A stretch of DNA of 64,000 bases. Origin: Marinilabiliaceae bacterium ANBcel2 (lineage in GTDB: Bacteria; Bacteroidota; Bacteroidia; Bacteroidales; Marinilabiliaceae). Below are positions 18,342 to 27,987 of the stretch, piece after piece. The notes under the pieces were generated by a model that was given only the letters and a program-made list of their open reading frames with translations, did not search any database and was not told the DNA's origin. Within the stretch, counting starts at the first letter, position 1. Each line of letters opens with the position of its first letter. A program made the translations under genes and the position numbers. Location: assembly GCA_029688995.1 (NCBI GenBank), contig JARULA010000001.1, positions 496,001 through 560,000 on the forward strand, written 5' to 3'.

Positions 18342-19214
18342 ATGATACGTATAGTAACTTTAGCCCTCTCAATTTTAATGCTGTGGAGCTGTTCCTCAGG
18401 ACCATCTAAAACAGAACTGCAAAACAGAGCAGATTCATTAACTGTTATAGCAGCCAAAAGAGATAACCAAATAAACTACTTTATTGAAACCGTAGCCGAT
18501 ATCGAAGATAATATAAGAAAGATAAAGGAGGCGGAGCAGATAATATCAGTTAGAGCCGACTCGGATGAGCTAATGATAGGTGACGGTGACCGTATAAATG
18601 ATGATTTGAACCTTATATATGAGCTTATGGTTCAAAACAGAGAAAAAATAGAGTCGTTAGAGAAAGAGATGCAAAATGCAGGAGTTGAAAATAAAAGATT
18701 AAACCGCTTAATTGCAGGGTTAAATGAGCAGCTAAGAGATAAAAGTGAAAGAATTGCAACTCTGCAGCAAGAACTAAAAGAGAAAGATTTAAAAATAGAC
18801 ACCTTAAGCAATGAGCTGGAGTATCTCAGTTATGAGATTGACTCGGTAAGAGAAGCAAAAGAAGAGACTGAACAGCGTCTTAAAGAGAGTGATGAGAGGT
18901 ATTACAGTGGATGGTATGCAGTTGGGTCAAGAAGAGAGCTTAGAGATTACGGCATAACATCACGTGATGGATTTCTCTTTTTTGGAAGCACACAAGTTTT
19001 ACAGGATGATTTTGAAAAGCAATACTTCAATAGAATAGATATTAGAGAGACAGACTCAATAGAACTTTACAGCAACCGGGGAGAATTATTAACAAGTCAT
19101 CCCGAGGAGTCCTATAGTTTAATTGAAAATGAGGAGGGGCTATTAATATTAAATATATCTAACCCTGAGCTTTTCTGGAGCATCTCACGTTATCTGGTAA
19201 TTCAGGTGCGCTAA
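18342..19214 (+). CDS. Coiled-coil lipoprotein of unknown function
   Basis: 290 residues with a short lipoprotein signal ending LWSC (Cys17). Residues about 25-190 are a long heptad-rich coiled coil (repeated Leu/Ile with Lys, Glu, Asp; KSERIATLQQELKEKDLKIDTL is typical). The last 90 residues form a compact beta-rich domain starting at YYSGWYAVGSRRELRDYGI. I know similar periplasmic coiled-coil lipoproteins in Bacteroidota but no function. The gene lies one base after rsmI and 38 bases before the HAD hydrolase. Confidence 0.7.
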   Translation: MIRIVTLALSILMLWSCSSGPSKTELQNRADSLTVIAAKRDNQINYFIETVADIEDNIRKIKEAEQIISVRADSDELMIGDGDRINDDLNLIYELMVQNREKIESLEKEMQNAGVENKRLNRLIAGLNEQLRDKSERIATLQQELKEKDLKIDTLSNELEYLSYEIDSVREAKEETEQRLKESDERYYSGWYAVGSRRELRDYGITSRDGFLFFGSTQVLQDDFEKQYFNRIDIRETDSIELYSNRGELLTSHPEESYSLIENEEGLLILNISNPELFWSISRYLVIQVR

Positions 19215-19252
19215 AATAAGGTTGTCATTTAATTCACTCTTTAAAAGCGTTG

Positions 19253-19951
19253 ATGGGGAGTTATAAAAACATATTCTTTGATCTGGATCATACTTTGTGG
19301 GATTATAAAAGAAATGAGCAGTTGACAATAAAAACTCTTCTTGCAAAGTATGATTTAAAGGATTTTAGCACAAACATCGATAGTTTTTTTGCTATTTACA
19401 CACCTACAAACGAATTGCTATGGGAGAAACTTCAAAAAAAAGAGATAAAAAGAAGTGATCTTATTATTAACCGCTTCTCAATTACATTCAACAAAATGGG
19501 GATAGATGACCCTCTATTAATTAACCGGTTTGCTACTGATTTTGTTGAGCTTAATCCATATCAAAAATCACTAATACCATACACCAGAGAGCTTTTAAAC
19601 TATCTTTATCCAAAATACAATCTCTATATAATAACTAACGGATTTACCTCTACACAAGAGATAAAGCTGGAAAAAAGCGAAATAAAAAAATACTTTAAAA
19701 AGGTATATACATCAGAAAAAGCAGCAGCATCAAAGCCATCAAAAAGCTTCTTTCAATATGCTATAAAAAGCAGCAATGCAAAAAAAGCTGAGAGTCTTAT
19801 CATCGGAGACAGTCTGCACAACGATATTGCAGGTGCAATAAACTTCAATTTAGATTATATCTATTTTAACCCATCCAATAAAACCTGCTCCATTCCTATA
19901 GATCCTAAAAGGGCTATAACTTCATTAAAAGAGCTATTTAAACTACTGTAG
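19253..19951 (+). CDS. HAD hydrolase, YjjG-type nucleotidase family
   Basis: About 232 residues starting at ATG 19253; the TTG one codon earlier is unlikely. The HAD motifs are in order: FFDLDHTLWD (nucleophile Asp10, acid Asp12), an ITNG motif II, a Lys in KPSKSFFQYA, and IGDSLHNDIAGA motif IV. The combination with DHTLWD and the helical cap matches the YjjG family, which dephosphorylates pyrimidine nucleoside monophosphates including non-canonical ones. It ends 46 bases before the convergent dnaB. Confidence 0.88.
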   Translation: MGSYKNIFFDLDHTLWDYKRNEQLTIKTLLAKYDLKDFSTNIDSFFAIYTPTNELLWEKLQKKEIKRSDLIINRFSITFNKMGIDDPLLINRFATDFVELNPYQKSLIPYTRELLNYLYPKYNLYIITNGFTSTQEIKLEKSEIKKYFKKVYTSEKAAASKPSKSFFQYAIKSSNAKKAESLIIGDSLHNDIAGAINFNLDYIYFNPSNKTCSIPIDPKRAITSLKELFKLL

Positions 19952-19996
19952 AACAGGTGTCTCTCATAAAAAAAGAGAAAGCAGGTAATTCTGCAT

Positions 19997-21538
19997 TTAA
20001 AATTCAGGAGGACGCTCAGATTTAGTATCAAATTGAAATCCTTCATCATTATCAGAGCTATCTGAAGGACTGTTCATCTTTGATCCAAGTGTAACGGGAG
20101 CTACAGACTCTTCAACACCAAATCCTCCGGTAAAAGTATCACTCTGAAAATCTTCAAATCTAATAACCTCGGGACGAAATCTTAACCGCACATCTCCGGT
20201 AGCACCATTACGATGTTTTGCTATAATCAGCTCTGCCGCCCCAATTAAGCTTTGACCATGCTCATCTTCAGTTATTCCATAATATTCAGGACGATGAATA
20301 AATAATACCATATCGGCATCCTGCTCAATAGCTCCCGACTCTCGCAAGTCGGCAAGCTGAGGGCGCTTACCTTCACCTGTTCGGGCTTCAACCCCTCTGT
20401 TTAGCTGAGAGAGAGCAATTATAGGAACATTAAGCTCCTTGGCTAACCCTTTTAATGAACGTGATATCATACTAACCTCCTCCTGTCTGTTACCGGGATT
20501 CATTCCGCTAGCATTCATCAACTGCAAATAATCAATTATAATAATTTGAACATCATGCTGCTTTTTTAAGCGACGACACTTGGCTCTTAATTCAAAAACA
20601 GAAAGCCCGGCTGTATCATCAACAAAAAGAGGCGCGTCAACCAAAGTTTCAATCTTGTGGTGTAACTGCTCCCATTCAAAAGGGGCAAGATTTCCATTTT
20701 TAATCTTTTCAGCAGGCAGTTCGGTTTCTGATACAATCAAACGATTAACAAGCTGAACATTTGCCATCTCCAGAGAAAAAAGAGCTACAGGCTGTTTATA
20801 CTTTACAGCCATATTACGAGCCATTGAGAGAACAAAACCGGTTTTACCCATAGCAGGGCGAGCTGCAATAATAACTAAATCGGAGGCTTGCCAACCCGAT
20901 GTCATACGATCTAATTCACTAAATCCGGTAGGAACACCACTTAAACCATCTTCCCTTTTACCGGCAATCTCTATCAACTCAAGCGCTTCACTAACAACTG
21001 GATTAATTTGAACTGCATCTTTTTTCATGCTACCCTGAGAAAGCAGAAACAGACTATTTTCAGCTTCCTCTAAAAGATCATTAACATCCTCCGACTCATC
21101 ATAAGCTTTAGTTTGAATAACCCCCGAGATTTTAATCATCTCGCGCTGCAAATATTTTTGATAAATAATACGGGAGTGATATTCTATGTGTGCTGCCGAA
21201 GCAACTCGACCGGTTAACTGTGTTATATAAAAAGCTCCTCCCACATCTTCAATTCGCCCCATTCGTCTAAGCTCCTCTGTAACAGTTAACATATCAACGG
21301 GCTCCTGCCGGCCAAAAAGATATGTTACAGCCTCAAAAATAAACTGATGAGCCTCTTTATAAAAACAGTCTGCTTTTAATATTTCAGAAACATTGGCAAA
21401 CGCATCTCTCTCTAAAAGCATCGCACCTAACACAGCCTCTTCTAACTCGATAGCTTGTGGTGGCATTTTGCCTTCTCCTGAATCCTGAATAATATAGTTC
21501 TGTTTGCTTCTGTTGTTATTATAACGAGCACCTGCCAT
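19997..21538 (-). CDS. dnaB: Replicative DNA helicase DnaB
   Basis: 513 residues: N-terminal helicase-loader domain (PQAIELEEAVLGAMLLERDA), linker, then the RecA-like motor with Walker A ARPAMGKT at 226-233, Walker B IIIIDYLQLM, and the arginine-finger region LRESGAIEQDADMVLFIHR. It unwinds DNA ahead of the replication fork as a hexamer. No intein is present. Residues 111-139 (RVASAAHIEYHSRIIYQKYL and onward) recur in a degraded copy 1.3 kb away at 22486-22572, described separately. The gene stands alone between convergent and divergent neighbours. Confidence 0.97.
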   Translation of the reverse strand: MAGARYNNNRSKQNYIIQDSGEGKMPPQAIELEEAVLGAMLLERDAFANVSEILKADCFYKEAHQFIFEAVTYLFGRQEPVDMLTVTEELRRMGRIEDVGGAFYITQLTGRVASAAHIEYHSRIIYQKYLQREMIKISGVIQTKAYDESEDVNDLLEEAENSLFLLSQGSMKKDAVQINPVVSEALELIEIAGKREDGLSGVPTGFSELDRMTSGWQASDLVIIAARPAMGKTGFVLSMARNMAVKYKQPVALFSLEMANVQLVNRLIVSETELPAEKIKNGNLAPFEWEQLHHKIETLVDAPLFVDDTAGLSVFELRAKCRRLKKQHDVQIIIIDYLQLMNASGMNPGNRQEEVSMISRSLKGLAKELNVPIIALSQLNRGVEARTGEGKRPQLADLRESGAIEQDADMVLFIHRPEYYGITEDEHGQSLIGAAELIIAKHRNGATGDVRLRFRPEVIRFEDFQSDTFTGGFGVEESVAPVTLGSKMNSPSDSSDNDEGFQFDTKSERPPEF

Positions 21539-21566
21539 TTTACATTGTTTTTAAAAAAGTGGATAA

Positions 21567-21574
21567 CAAAGTTA
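21567..21574 (-). promoter_or_regulatory. -7 element of dnaB
   Basis: Minus strand TAACTTTG matches TAnnTTTG; it would start transcripts about 20 bases before the dnaB ATG. The -33 element is not clear. Confidence 0.4.
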
Positions 21575-21640
21575 CAATTTATAAAGCAATTTACTTTTCT
21601 TTGTATAGTATCAAATTTGTTAAAAACATAGAACCCCACA

Positions 21641-22465
21641 ATGATAGTTTTTCCAAATGCAAAAATAAATGCAGGACTCTTTATTACCGAAAAACGGCAA
21701 GATGGATTTCATAATATTGAGACTCTCTTTTTACCTGTTTTTAAGTTATATGATATTCTGGAAGTTATAACTAATCATGACTCAACCGATGATAAGTTTA
21801 CATGCTCGGGGATTCCCGTTAATGGTTCTTCTAATAACAATCTTTGCATTAAAGCAATTAAATTATTAAGAGAAATAGAGGAGATTCCTCCTTTAAAAAT
21901 TCACCTCCATAAGGTGATTCCTTTGGGGGCCGGACTGGGAGGAGGGTCGTCTGATGCAGCATTTATGCTTAAACTACTAAATCAACAGTACAACTGTAAT
22001 TTAACCAACGAAAAACTTGAAGAGTTAGCAATCAGGTTGGGTTCCGACTGCCCCGTTTTTATTAAAAACAGACCGGTAGCAGCAGTGGGAAAAGGTGAAA
22101 TTTTTTCAAAGGCTAAAGTAGATTTAAACAACTACTATTTAACAATTATAAAACCCCTAAATATAAATATCTCCACTGCTGAAGCTTATAAAAACTGCAC
22201 TGTAACAAAACCTAAAACTCCTCTTAAAAAGCTTACAGAACTCCCTGTTGAAAGATGGAGAGGTAAAGTTATTAATGATTTTGAAAAAGAGATAACAAAA
22301 AAGTATCCCGAAATAAAAGAGATTAAAGAGAAAATGTATAAAAACAGTGCTCTTTATGCATCAATGTCGGGTAGCGGCTCTTCGGTATTCGGACTATTTA
22401 AAAATCCCCCTGATATTAAATGGCCCAATAACTATTTTGTTCATAATGAAAAGATATACTATTAA
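21641..22465 (+). CDS. ispE: 4-diphosphocytidyl-2-C-methyl-D-erythritol kinase
   Basis: 274 residues of the GHMP kinase family: PNAKINAGLFI at the N-terminus, the ATP-binding PLGAGLGGGSSDAAF loop, and SGSGSSVFGLF near the C-terminus. It phosphorylates CDP-methylerythritol in the MEP isoprenoid pathway; ispF of the same pathway is at 51.8 kb. It begins about 100 bases from dnaB on the opposite strand. Confidence 0.95.
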   Translation: MIVFPNAKINAGLFITEKRQDGFHNIETLFLPVFKLYDILEVITNHDSTDDKFTCSGIPVNGSSNNNLCIKAIKLLREIEEIPPLKIHLHKVIPLGAGLGGGSSDAAFMLKLLNQQYNCNLTNEKLEELAIRLGSDCPVFIKNRPVAAVGKGEIFSKAKVDLNNYYLTIIKPLNINISTAEAYKNCTVTKPKTPLKKLTELPVERWRGKVINDFEKEITKKYPEIKEIKEKMYKNSALYASMSGSGSSVFGLFKNPPDIKWPNNYFVHNEKIYY

Positions 22466-22485
22466 ATATCTGTAACCGAAAATAA

Positions 22486-22572
22486 CCCCGCTATTTTAAT
22501 CATCTCCTGCTGCAAATACTTTTGATAAATAATACGGGAGTGGTATTCAATATGTGGTGGCAAGGCAACTCT
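22486..22572 (-). pseudogene. Remnant of a second dnaB (about 29 codons)
   Basis: Read on the minus strand, this gap encodes RVALPPHIEYHSRIIYQK and continues to KIAG, matching DnaB residues 111-139. I count 74 of 87 bases and 24 of 29 residues identical to the dnaB at 19997-21538. Just beyond, a one-base loss shifts the frame and the similarity fades; on the other side an in-frame stop (TAA) occurs within a few codons. Seven of the twelve codon differences are synonymous, which suggests the fragment came from a dnaB copy that had evolved under selection, not from a fresh duplication. It has no start and no motor domain, so it is a dead relic in the 147-base gap between ispE and the sensor kinase. 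Confidence 0.85.
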
Positions 22573-22612
22573 ATCGGAGATTTTTGTTTACTGCATCTCC
22601 ATTATTATAAAT

Positions 22613-25600
22613 TTACTTCTTCCCGCTATCTGATAAAGGAATAGTAAAACTAAAAGTGCTGCCACGATTTAAAGTGCTCTCAATATAAAAAGCTCCACAA
22701 TTTTTTTCAATAAACTCCTTCACCAAAACCAGTCCGAGCCCCGATCCCTTTTCTCCTTCAGTTCCTATACGTGAAGAAGATTCATTGCTATTTTTTAATA
22801 TAGCATCTATCTCTTTACCGGAAATACCTATACCGGTATCCGATACAGAAAACCTAACACTATCACCCTCCTTCTCAGTTTTTATTAATATTTCACCACC
22901 ACGTGGAGTAAACTTAACAGCATTCATCAATAAATTGCGAACAACAATTTTTAACATATTAACATCACCAAAAATTTTATAATCACTGCATAAAGAATCA
23001 TTGATAATCAATCCCTTTTTCACGGCACTGTTACGAATAATATCAAGAGTCTCAACAAGTATCTCATCAATAGAGGTATGCACTGGCTTATAATCTATCT
23101 CATTGACTTGAGATCGCGCCCAGTAAAGAAGATTATCCAACAGATTATATACAGTCACCGAAGAGTTGTAAATCAAACGAGCATATTTTATTACCTCCTC
23201 CCTGTTATTATCAGTTTCAACCAAAAGAGAAGAGAACCCCATAATTGTATTGAAAGGGGAGCGCAAATCATGAGCAACAATAGAGAACAGCTTGTCTCTG
23301 GTATTAAGCAGCTGAACCAGCTCTCTATTTTTATCCTGCAATTCACATGCCTGATTTTCAAGTTCTTCGGACTGCTCCTCTATAATTTTTTGGCGCTCCT
23401 CCAAAACTGAGTTTATCCGGTTAAGCTCAACTGTACGCTGTTTTAAAATAAGATTATTACTTCTTAATTTTGCTGTTTTTCTTGCAATCTCATCAGCCAA
23501 AACAACTTTTTGTCTGTTCAACTGCTCAGTTCGTAATCTAATAACAAGCAAAACAGTTAAGCCCAATAAAAAAGCAACAAGCAGATAAAACCAACATGTT
23601 CGCCACCATGGAGGAGTTATAATAATGTCAAGAGTGACTCCCTCTCTGTTCCACACGCCATCATTATTGGCAGCAATCACAGTAAAACTATACTCTCCCG
23701 GATTAAGATTGGTATATGTCACAGATCTGCGACTACCCAAATCTATAAATTCATTATCAAAACCCTTAAGCATACATGCATATTGATTTCTTAAAGGATT
23801 CATCATATTTAATGCGACAAATTCAAAAGTTATAAAGTTTTGATCATAACTTAAAACCACCTCGTCAACCAGACTTATATGCTTATCAAGTATAGAGCTC
23901 TCACCATACTCATCAACCTCCTCATTAAAGAGAGAAAATTTTGATATTACAACTTCGGGCGGTTCATTATTAAGCATTACGTTATCAGGATTAAAATAAC
24001 TAACACCTTCACTACCGGCAAAATAGAGCATATCTTTATTGTTAAAATAGGATGCTCCTAAATTAAAACCATCGGCCTGCAATCCGTCGTTCTCACCAAA
24101 GTAGTATGTATCACCTGTCTCCATATTATATTTATGAAGTCCGCCCTGGGTAGAAATCCACATATCTCCATTTTGATCCTCCTCAATTGCGGTAATATAA
24201 TAGTTGTTCATATTACCGTCATGACGTTGAAAGCTCTCATCCTTGTAACAGTAGGTGTATAGCCCATAATTTGCACCTATCCATATCTGATCATTACTGT
24301 CAATAAAAAGAACCAGTATTTGGTTACCATGCAAAGAGCTCTTATCACTCAAATCGGGATTACCCAAAAAAACTTCAAACTGGTCACTCCCTTTTGACAG
24401 GTAGTTTAAACCATAGGCAGTTGCTACCCATAAACCACCGGATGAATCAACAACCAAATCATTAACCCAATTAGAACTCAAGTTATAGTTTTTATGATTG
24501 TAATTGATAAACTCCCCATCTTCTATATCAAAATAGTCAACTCCCGCTCCTTGCGTTGCGAGCCATAAATTACCACCTTTATCCTCAGCTGCAGCTTTAA
24601 TATTATTATGAGATATTCCACTATTTGAAATGCGCCAACTTTCAAAACTTTTATTATCAAAATTATAATTATGCAACCCTCCATTATACGTTCCTACCCA
24701 CAAACGATTTTGTGAATCATTTAAAATAAAATGAACACTCCCCATTCCCAGTCTGCCCGACTCATTCTCTGTCGATGAGATTCTCTCTATAGCAACATCA
24801 TCCCAGTTAAAAATATCAATACCACCATTAAAGCTACCAAGCCATAAATTCCCTTTATGATCTTCTCCTATAGCTGTAATATTAGGATCGGATGTATGCC
24901 AAAAGAGCCAATCAGAGTTATTATAATTATTAAACCCCCTTTGTGTATGGCTCACATAAACACCGTTACCATTATGAAAAGAGTAAAAATTCCCCTGTTT
25001 ATCCTCAAAAATACCGGCAATATTAGGCGGAACAGAATAGTGCCTGTTTGGATCATGATAATAACCATAAAAATAGTCATCCTCCTCAACATATAACTTA
25101 AACCCACTATAGTCACATGCCCAAAGTCTCTCTTTACTATCCTGATAAAATTCAAAAACAAACCGTTCGGAACTATTATGCAAATAACGATTAACTTTAC
25201 GATTTGCAGTATCTATTCGGGCTATTCCATCATTTTCAATAGCCACAAAAAGATAGTCATTATAGAGTTGCATATCCAAAACAGCAAAATCTGTCTCTGC
25301 AACATCCAAATCCGACCCTCCATAATGATCAATAACCTCATAACGATCATCCCTTGATACTCTTATAACCCCTCCACCATTAAAATGAGATATCCAAACA
25401 CATCCAAAGTTACAAAATTCAACACCTGATATATCACCATATGAAGAGGTATATATTTCCTGAAAAGCCCAATCATCTTTATTAAATTCATAAAGAGTAT
25501 TTTCAACAGCAGTAATCAAAGATCCTGAAGGAGATTCAGCAAGCATTCTAACATAAACATCAGGTAGTGCCGCTGCAGACTCATCAGTTGCTACCGGAAC

Positions 25601-25963
25601 AAAAAGATCTAACTCTCGGTTGTATAAAGCAATTCCAGAAGGAGAGGCAACCCACACTCTGTTTTGTGAATCGATCAGCAAATGATTTACCTGATTGCCT
25701 ATAAGCGATATCTCTGACTCGGAATCATATCCCCTGTATACAGAGATATCATAACCATCAAACCTATTAATACCATCTATTGAACCAATCCAGATATAAC
25801 CGGTTGTATCCTGATCCATAGCAGTAACATAACTACTGGCAAGATTAGAATAACCTACAATACGTGAAAAATTAAAATAAGGAACATCAACAGCAAAAGC
25901 AGGTTTGCATAGAAACAAACCTGCAAAAAAAAGCGCCAAACAAACATAAATCTTTTTCCTCAC
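22613..25963 (-). CDS. Periplasmic-propeller sensor histidine kinase
   Basis: 1116 residues. A signal peptide (LALFFAGLFLCKPAFA) leads into two seven-blade-like propellers built of Reg_prop repeats (GYIWIGSIDGINRFDG, NRLWVGTYNGGLHNY, GDMWISTQGGLHKY). Next come a Y_Y_Y domain (LNPGEYSFTVIAANNDG), one membrane span (about 790-810), a coiled coil, a HisKA domain with His898 (SIVAHDLRSPFN) and a HATPase (N box NLLMNAVKFTPRGG, DTGIGI, GSGLGL). It ends there: the receiver and AraC-type domains of hybrid two-component systems are absent, and no response regulator lies next to it. It probably senses a glycan or cell-surface signal and passes phosphate to a distant regulator. Confidence 0.92.
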   Translation of the reverse strand: MRKKIYVCLALFFAGLFLCKPAFAVDVPYFNFSRIVGYSNLASSYVTAMDQDTTGYIWIGSIDGINRFDGYDISVYRGYDSESEISLIGNQVNHLLIDSQNRVWVASPSGIALYNRELDLFVPVATDESAAALPDVYVRMLAESPSGSLITAVENTLYEFNKDDWAFQEIYTSSYGDISGVEFCNFGCVWISHFNGGGVIRVSRDDRYEVIDHYGGSDLDVAETDFAVLDMQLYNDYLFVAIENDGIARIDTANRKVNRYLHNSSERFVFEFYQDSKERLWACDYSGFKLYVEEDDYFYGYYHDPNRHYSVPPNIAGIFEDKQGNFYSFHNGNGVYVSHTQRGFNNYNNSDWLFWHTSDPNITAIGEDHKGNLWLGSFNGGIDIFNWDDVAIERISSTENESGRLGMGSVHFILNDSQNRLWVGTYNGGLHNYNFDNKSFESWRISNSGISHNNIKAAAEDKGGNLWLATQGAGVDYFDIEDGEFINYNHKNYNLSSNWVNDLVVDSSGGLWVATAYGLNYLSKGSDQFEVFLGNPDLSDKSSLHGNQILVLFIDSNDQIWIGANYGLYTYCYKDESFQRHDGNMNNYYITAIEEDQNGDMWISTQGGLHKYNMETGDTYYFGENDGLQADGFNLGASYFNNKDMLYFAGSEGVSYFNPDNVMLNNEPPEVVISKFSLFNEEVDEYGESSILDKHISLVDEVVLSYDQNFITFEFVALNMMNPLRNQYACMLKGFDNEFIDLGSRRSVTYTNLNPGEYSFTVIAANNDGVWNREGVTLDIIITPPWWRTCWFYLLVAFLLGLTVLLVIRLRTEQLNRQKVVLADEIARKTAKLRSNNLILKQRTVELNRINSVLEERQKIIEEQSEELENQACELQDKNRELVQLLNTRDKLFSIVAHDLRSPFNTIMGFSSLLVETDNNREEVIKYARLIYNSSVTVYNLLDNLLYWARSQVNEIDYKPVHTSIDEILVETLDIIRNSAVKKGLIINDSLCSDYKIFGDVNMLKIVVRNLLMNAVKFTPRGGEILIKTEKEGDSVRFSVSDTGIGISGKEIDAILKNSNESSSRIGTEGEKGSGLGLVLVKEFIEKNCGAFYIESTLNRGSTFSFTIPLSDSGKK

Positions 25964-26033
25964 AAGTATAAACCCTTTGTAATTGCTTATACCTCTAATG
26001 GACGATTTTAGTTATAGTAAAATGGCTTTTTTT

Positions 26034-27473
26034 TTAAAATTCAGCACTTTTGGGAGTTCTTGGGAAAGGAATTACATCCCTGATATTGCCCATGCCCGTT
26101 ACAAACTGTATCATGCGCTCAAACCCCAAACCAAACCCACTATGAGGAACAGCACCAAATTTACGTGTGTCCAAATACCACCACATCTCCTCTTTGGGGA
26201 TATACATCTCATCCATTCTCTCAACGAGCTTATCATAACTCTCTTCGCGTTGAGATCCACCAATAATTTCTCCAATTTGCGGAAACAGAACATCCATTGC
26301 TCTTACTGTTTTATTATCTTCATTAAGCTTCATATAAAAAGCTTTAATATCTTTAGGATAATCGGTAAGAATAACAGGCTTTTTAAAATGTTTTTCTACA
26401 AGGAACCTTTCATGCTCACTCTGCAGATCGGCACCAAAACCTTCAATTTTATAGCTAAATTTACCCTTTTTATTAGGCTTGCTGTTTCTAAGTATTTCAA
26501 TAGCCTCTGAGTATGTAATGCGTACAAAATCATCACTTAAAACAAACTTCAACTTCTCAATAAGATCCATACTTCTCTCATCGGCCTTTCTATTTTTCTC
26601 TTCATCCTTTAATCGTTGACTCAAAAAGCCAAGATCATCGGTACAGTTCTCCAAAACATAACTAATAAGGTATTTTAAAAACCTCTCAGCAAGATCCATA
26701 TTATCATTAAGATCATAGAAAGCCATTTCGGGTTCTATCATCCAAAACTCAGCCAAATGACGAGTTGTATTAGAGTTTTCTGCTCTAAAGGTTGGTCCGA
26801 ATGTATATATATCAGCCAATCCCATAGCAGCCAGTTCTCCTTCAAGCTGACCCGATACAGTTAGATTTGCAGCTCTTCCAAAAAAATCTTTTGAAAAATC
26901 GATCGCTCCATTATCATCTTTGGGGGTGTTTTTAAGATCAAGTGTTGTAACCTGAAACATTTCACCGGCACCCTCAGCATCCGAAGATGTAATAATTGGA
27001 GTATGTATATTAACAAATCCGTTATCAGTAAAAAATTTATGCACAGCAAAAATCATCGCATGACGAATACGTGCGATAGCACTAAAAGTATTAGTACGAA
27101 ATCTTAAATGGGCATTCTCTCTTAAAAATTCCAGAGAATGCTTTTTAGGCTGAAGAGGAAATAAGTTTGGATCACAATCACCAATAACTTCAATTTCAGA
27201 AGCTAACAACTCCATGCTCTGCCCCTTCCCTTCTGATTCACGAAGCTCTCCTTTAACAGCTAAAGCAGCACCAGTGGTAACACGACGCAACAACTCTTCT
27301 CCTATTTTCTCTACATCAGCTACAACTTGCAAATTATGAATAACCGATCCATCATTAACTGCAATAAAATTAATCTGTTTATTACCACGACGGGTTCTTA
27401 CCCACCCTTTAACTAACAACTCTTCTCCTTTTTTCTCTTCATTGAGAATATCAACAATTTTTGTGCGTCGCAT
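26034..27473 (-). CDS. asnS: Asparaginyl-tRNA synthetase
   Basis: 479 residues, class II synthetase. The N-terminal OB fold ([20 protein letters not shown]) binds the anticodon; class II motifs follow with the [20 protein letters not shown] motif 2 and [12 protein letters not shown] motif 3. These sequences mark AsnRS rather than AspRS. It charges tRNA-Asn with asparagine. It lies 70 bases after the start of the sensor kinase, read on the same strand, and 169 bases from the biotin-carrier gene, with a terminator between. Confidence 0.96.
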   Translation of the reverse strand: MRRTKIVDILNEEKKGEELLVKGWVRTRRGNKQINFIAVNDGSVIHNLQVVADVEKIGEELLRRVTTGAALAVKGELRESEGKGQSMELLASEIEVIGDCDPNLFPLQPKKHSLEFLRENAHLRFRTNTFSAIARIRHAMIFAVHKFFTDNGFVNIHTPIITSSDAEGAGEMFQVTTLDLKNTPKDDNGAIDFSKDFFGRAANLTVSGQLEGELAAMGLADIYTFGPTFRAENSNTTRHLAEFWMIEPEMAFYDLNDNMDLAERFLKYLISYVLENCTDDLGFLSQRLKDEEKNRKADERSMDLIEKLKFVLSDDFVRITYSEAIEILRNSKPNKKGKFSYKIEGFGADLQSEHERFLVEKHFKKPVILTDYPKDIKAFYMKLNEDNKTVRAMDVLFPQIGEIIGGSQREESYDKLVERMDEMYIPKEEMWWYLDTRKFGAVPHSGFGLGFERMIQFVTGMGNIRDVIPFPRTPKSAEF

Positions 27474-27541
27474 ATCTTTAAAATCAATTATAACAAATAG
27501 ATTACTTTTAATTTTATCTCTTATATGGTTTTAATAACCTG

Positions 27542-27549
27542 CAAAAATA
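27542..27549 (-). promoter_or_regulatory. -7 element of asnS
   Basis: Minus strand TATTTTTG fits TAnnTTTG, giving a leader of about 60 bases before asnS. It lies just after the terminator of the carboxylase genes. Confidence 0.45.
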
Positions 27550-27587
27550 GTGAATTGTTTATTAAAATGTGCCAGCTTTTAATTAAA

Positions 27588-27623
27588 AAAGGGCTGCATG
27601 AAAAAAAATCAATGCAGCCCCTT
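27588..27623 (-). terminator. Terminator of the carboxylase operon
   Basis: GGGCTGCAT and its complement ATGCAGCCC flank a short A/T loop, with T-runs on the minus strand. It sits 20 bases after the biotin-carrier stop and before the asnS promoter. Confidence 0.8.
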
Positions 27624-27642
27624 TAAAAATTGATAATAAAAA

Positions 27643-27972
27643 CTATTTTTTAGGCTCCAACTCAACCATAAGATGGCCTTTGGCTATTTTCTGCCCTTTA
27701 GAAACATGAATCTTCTTAATTTTTCCATCGAATGGCATAGCTACTTTATTTAACATCTTCATTGCTTCTAAAATCAAAATAGTTTCTCCTGCCTTAAGCT
27801 TAGCACCTTTCTTCTTTTTTAATTCAATAATGGTTCCGGGAATTACCGACCTAATCTCATTAGGATTAGGTGGCACATAAGCTTTTCGTTGCGCATATTT
27901 TATTGTGAGCAAAGTTTTATATCTCCTGGCAAGAATAGGAAATTCAACCAACTCCAGTTTTTTTTCTTCCAT
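27643..27972 (-). CDS. Biotin carboxyl carrier protein subunit
   Basis: 109 residues. The C-terminal 70 form a biotinyl domain with the biotin-accepting Lys72 in EAMKM (69-73) and the paired VIPGTIIELKKKKG and FDGKIKKIHVSKGQ strands. The N-terminal part is short, as in free-standing carriers of acyl-CoA carboxylase or decarboxylase. It follows the carboxyltransferase gene by 15 bases. Together they could be part of a propionyl-CoA carboxylase or a sodium-linked methylmalonyl-CoA decarboxylase; the biotin carboxylase or membrane subunit that would decide this is not in the window. Confidence 0.9.
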   Translation of the reverse strand: MEEKKLELVEFPILARRYKTLLTIKYAQRKAYVPPNPNEIRSVIPGTIIELKKKKGAKLKAGETILILEAMKMLNKVAMPFDGKIKKIHVSKGQKIAKGHLMVELEPKK

Positions 27973-27987
27973 AACAAAAGATATTTT

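Noticed and set aside
25983-26510. 175-residue open frame on the plus strand opposite asnS
   Set aside because: It lies wholly within or beside the well-supported asnS gene, has no recognisable motif and odd composition; it is a shadow frame.
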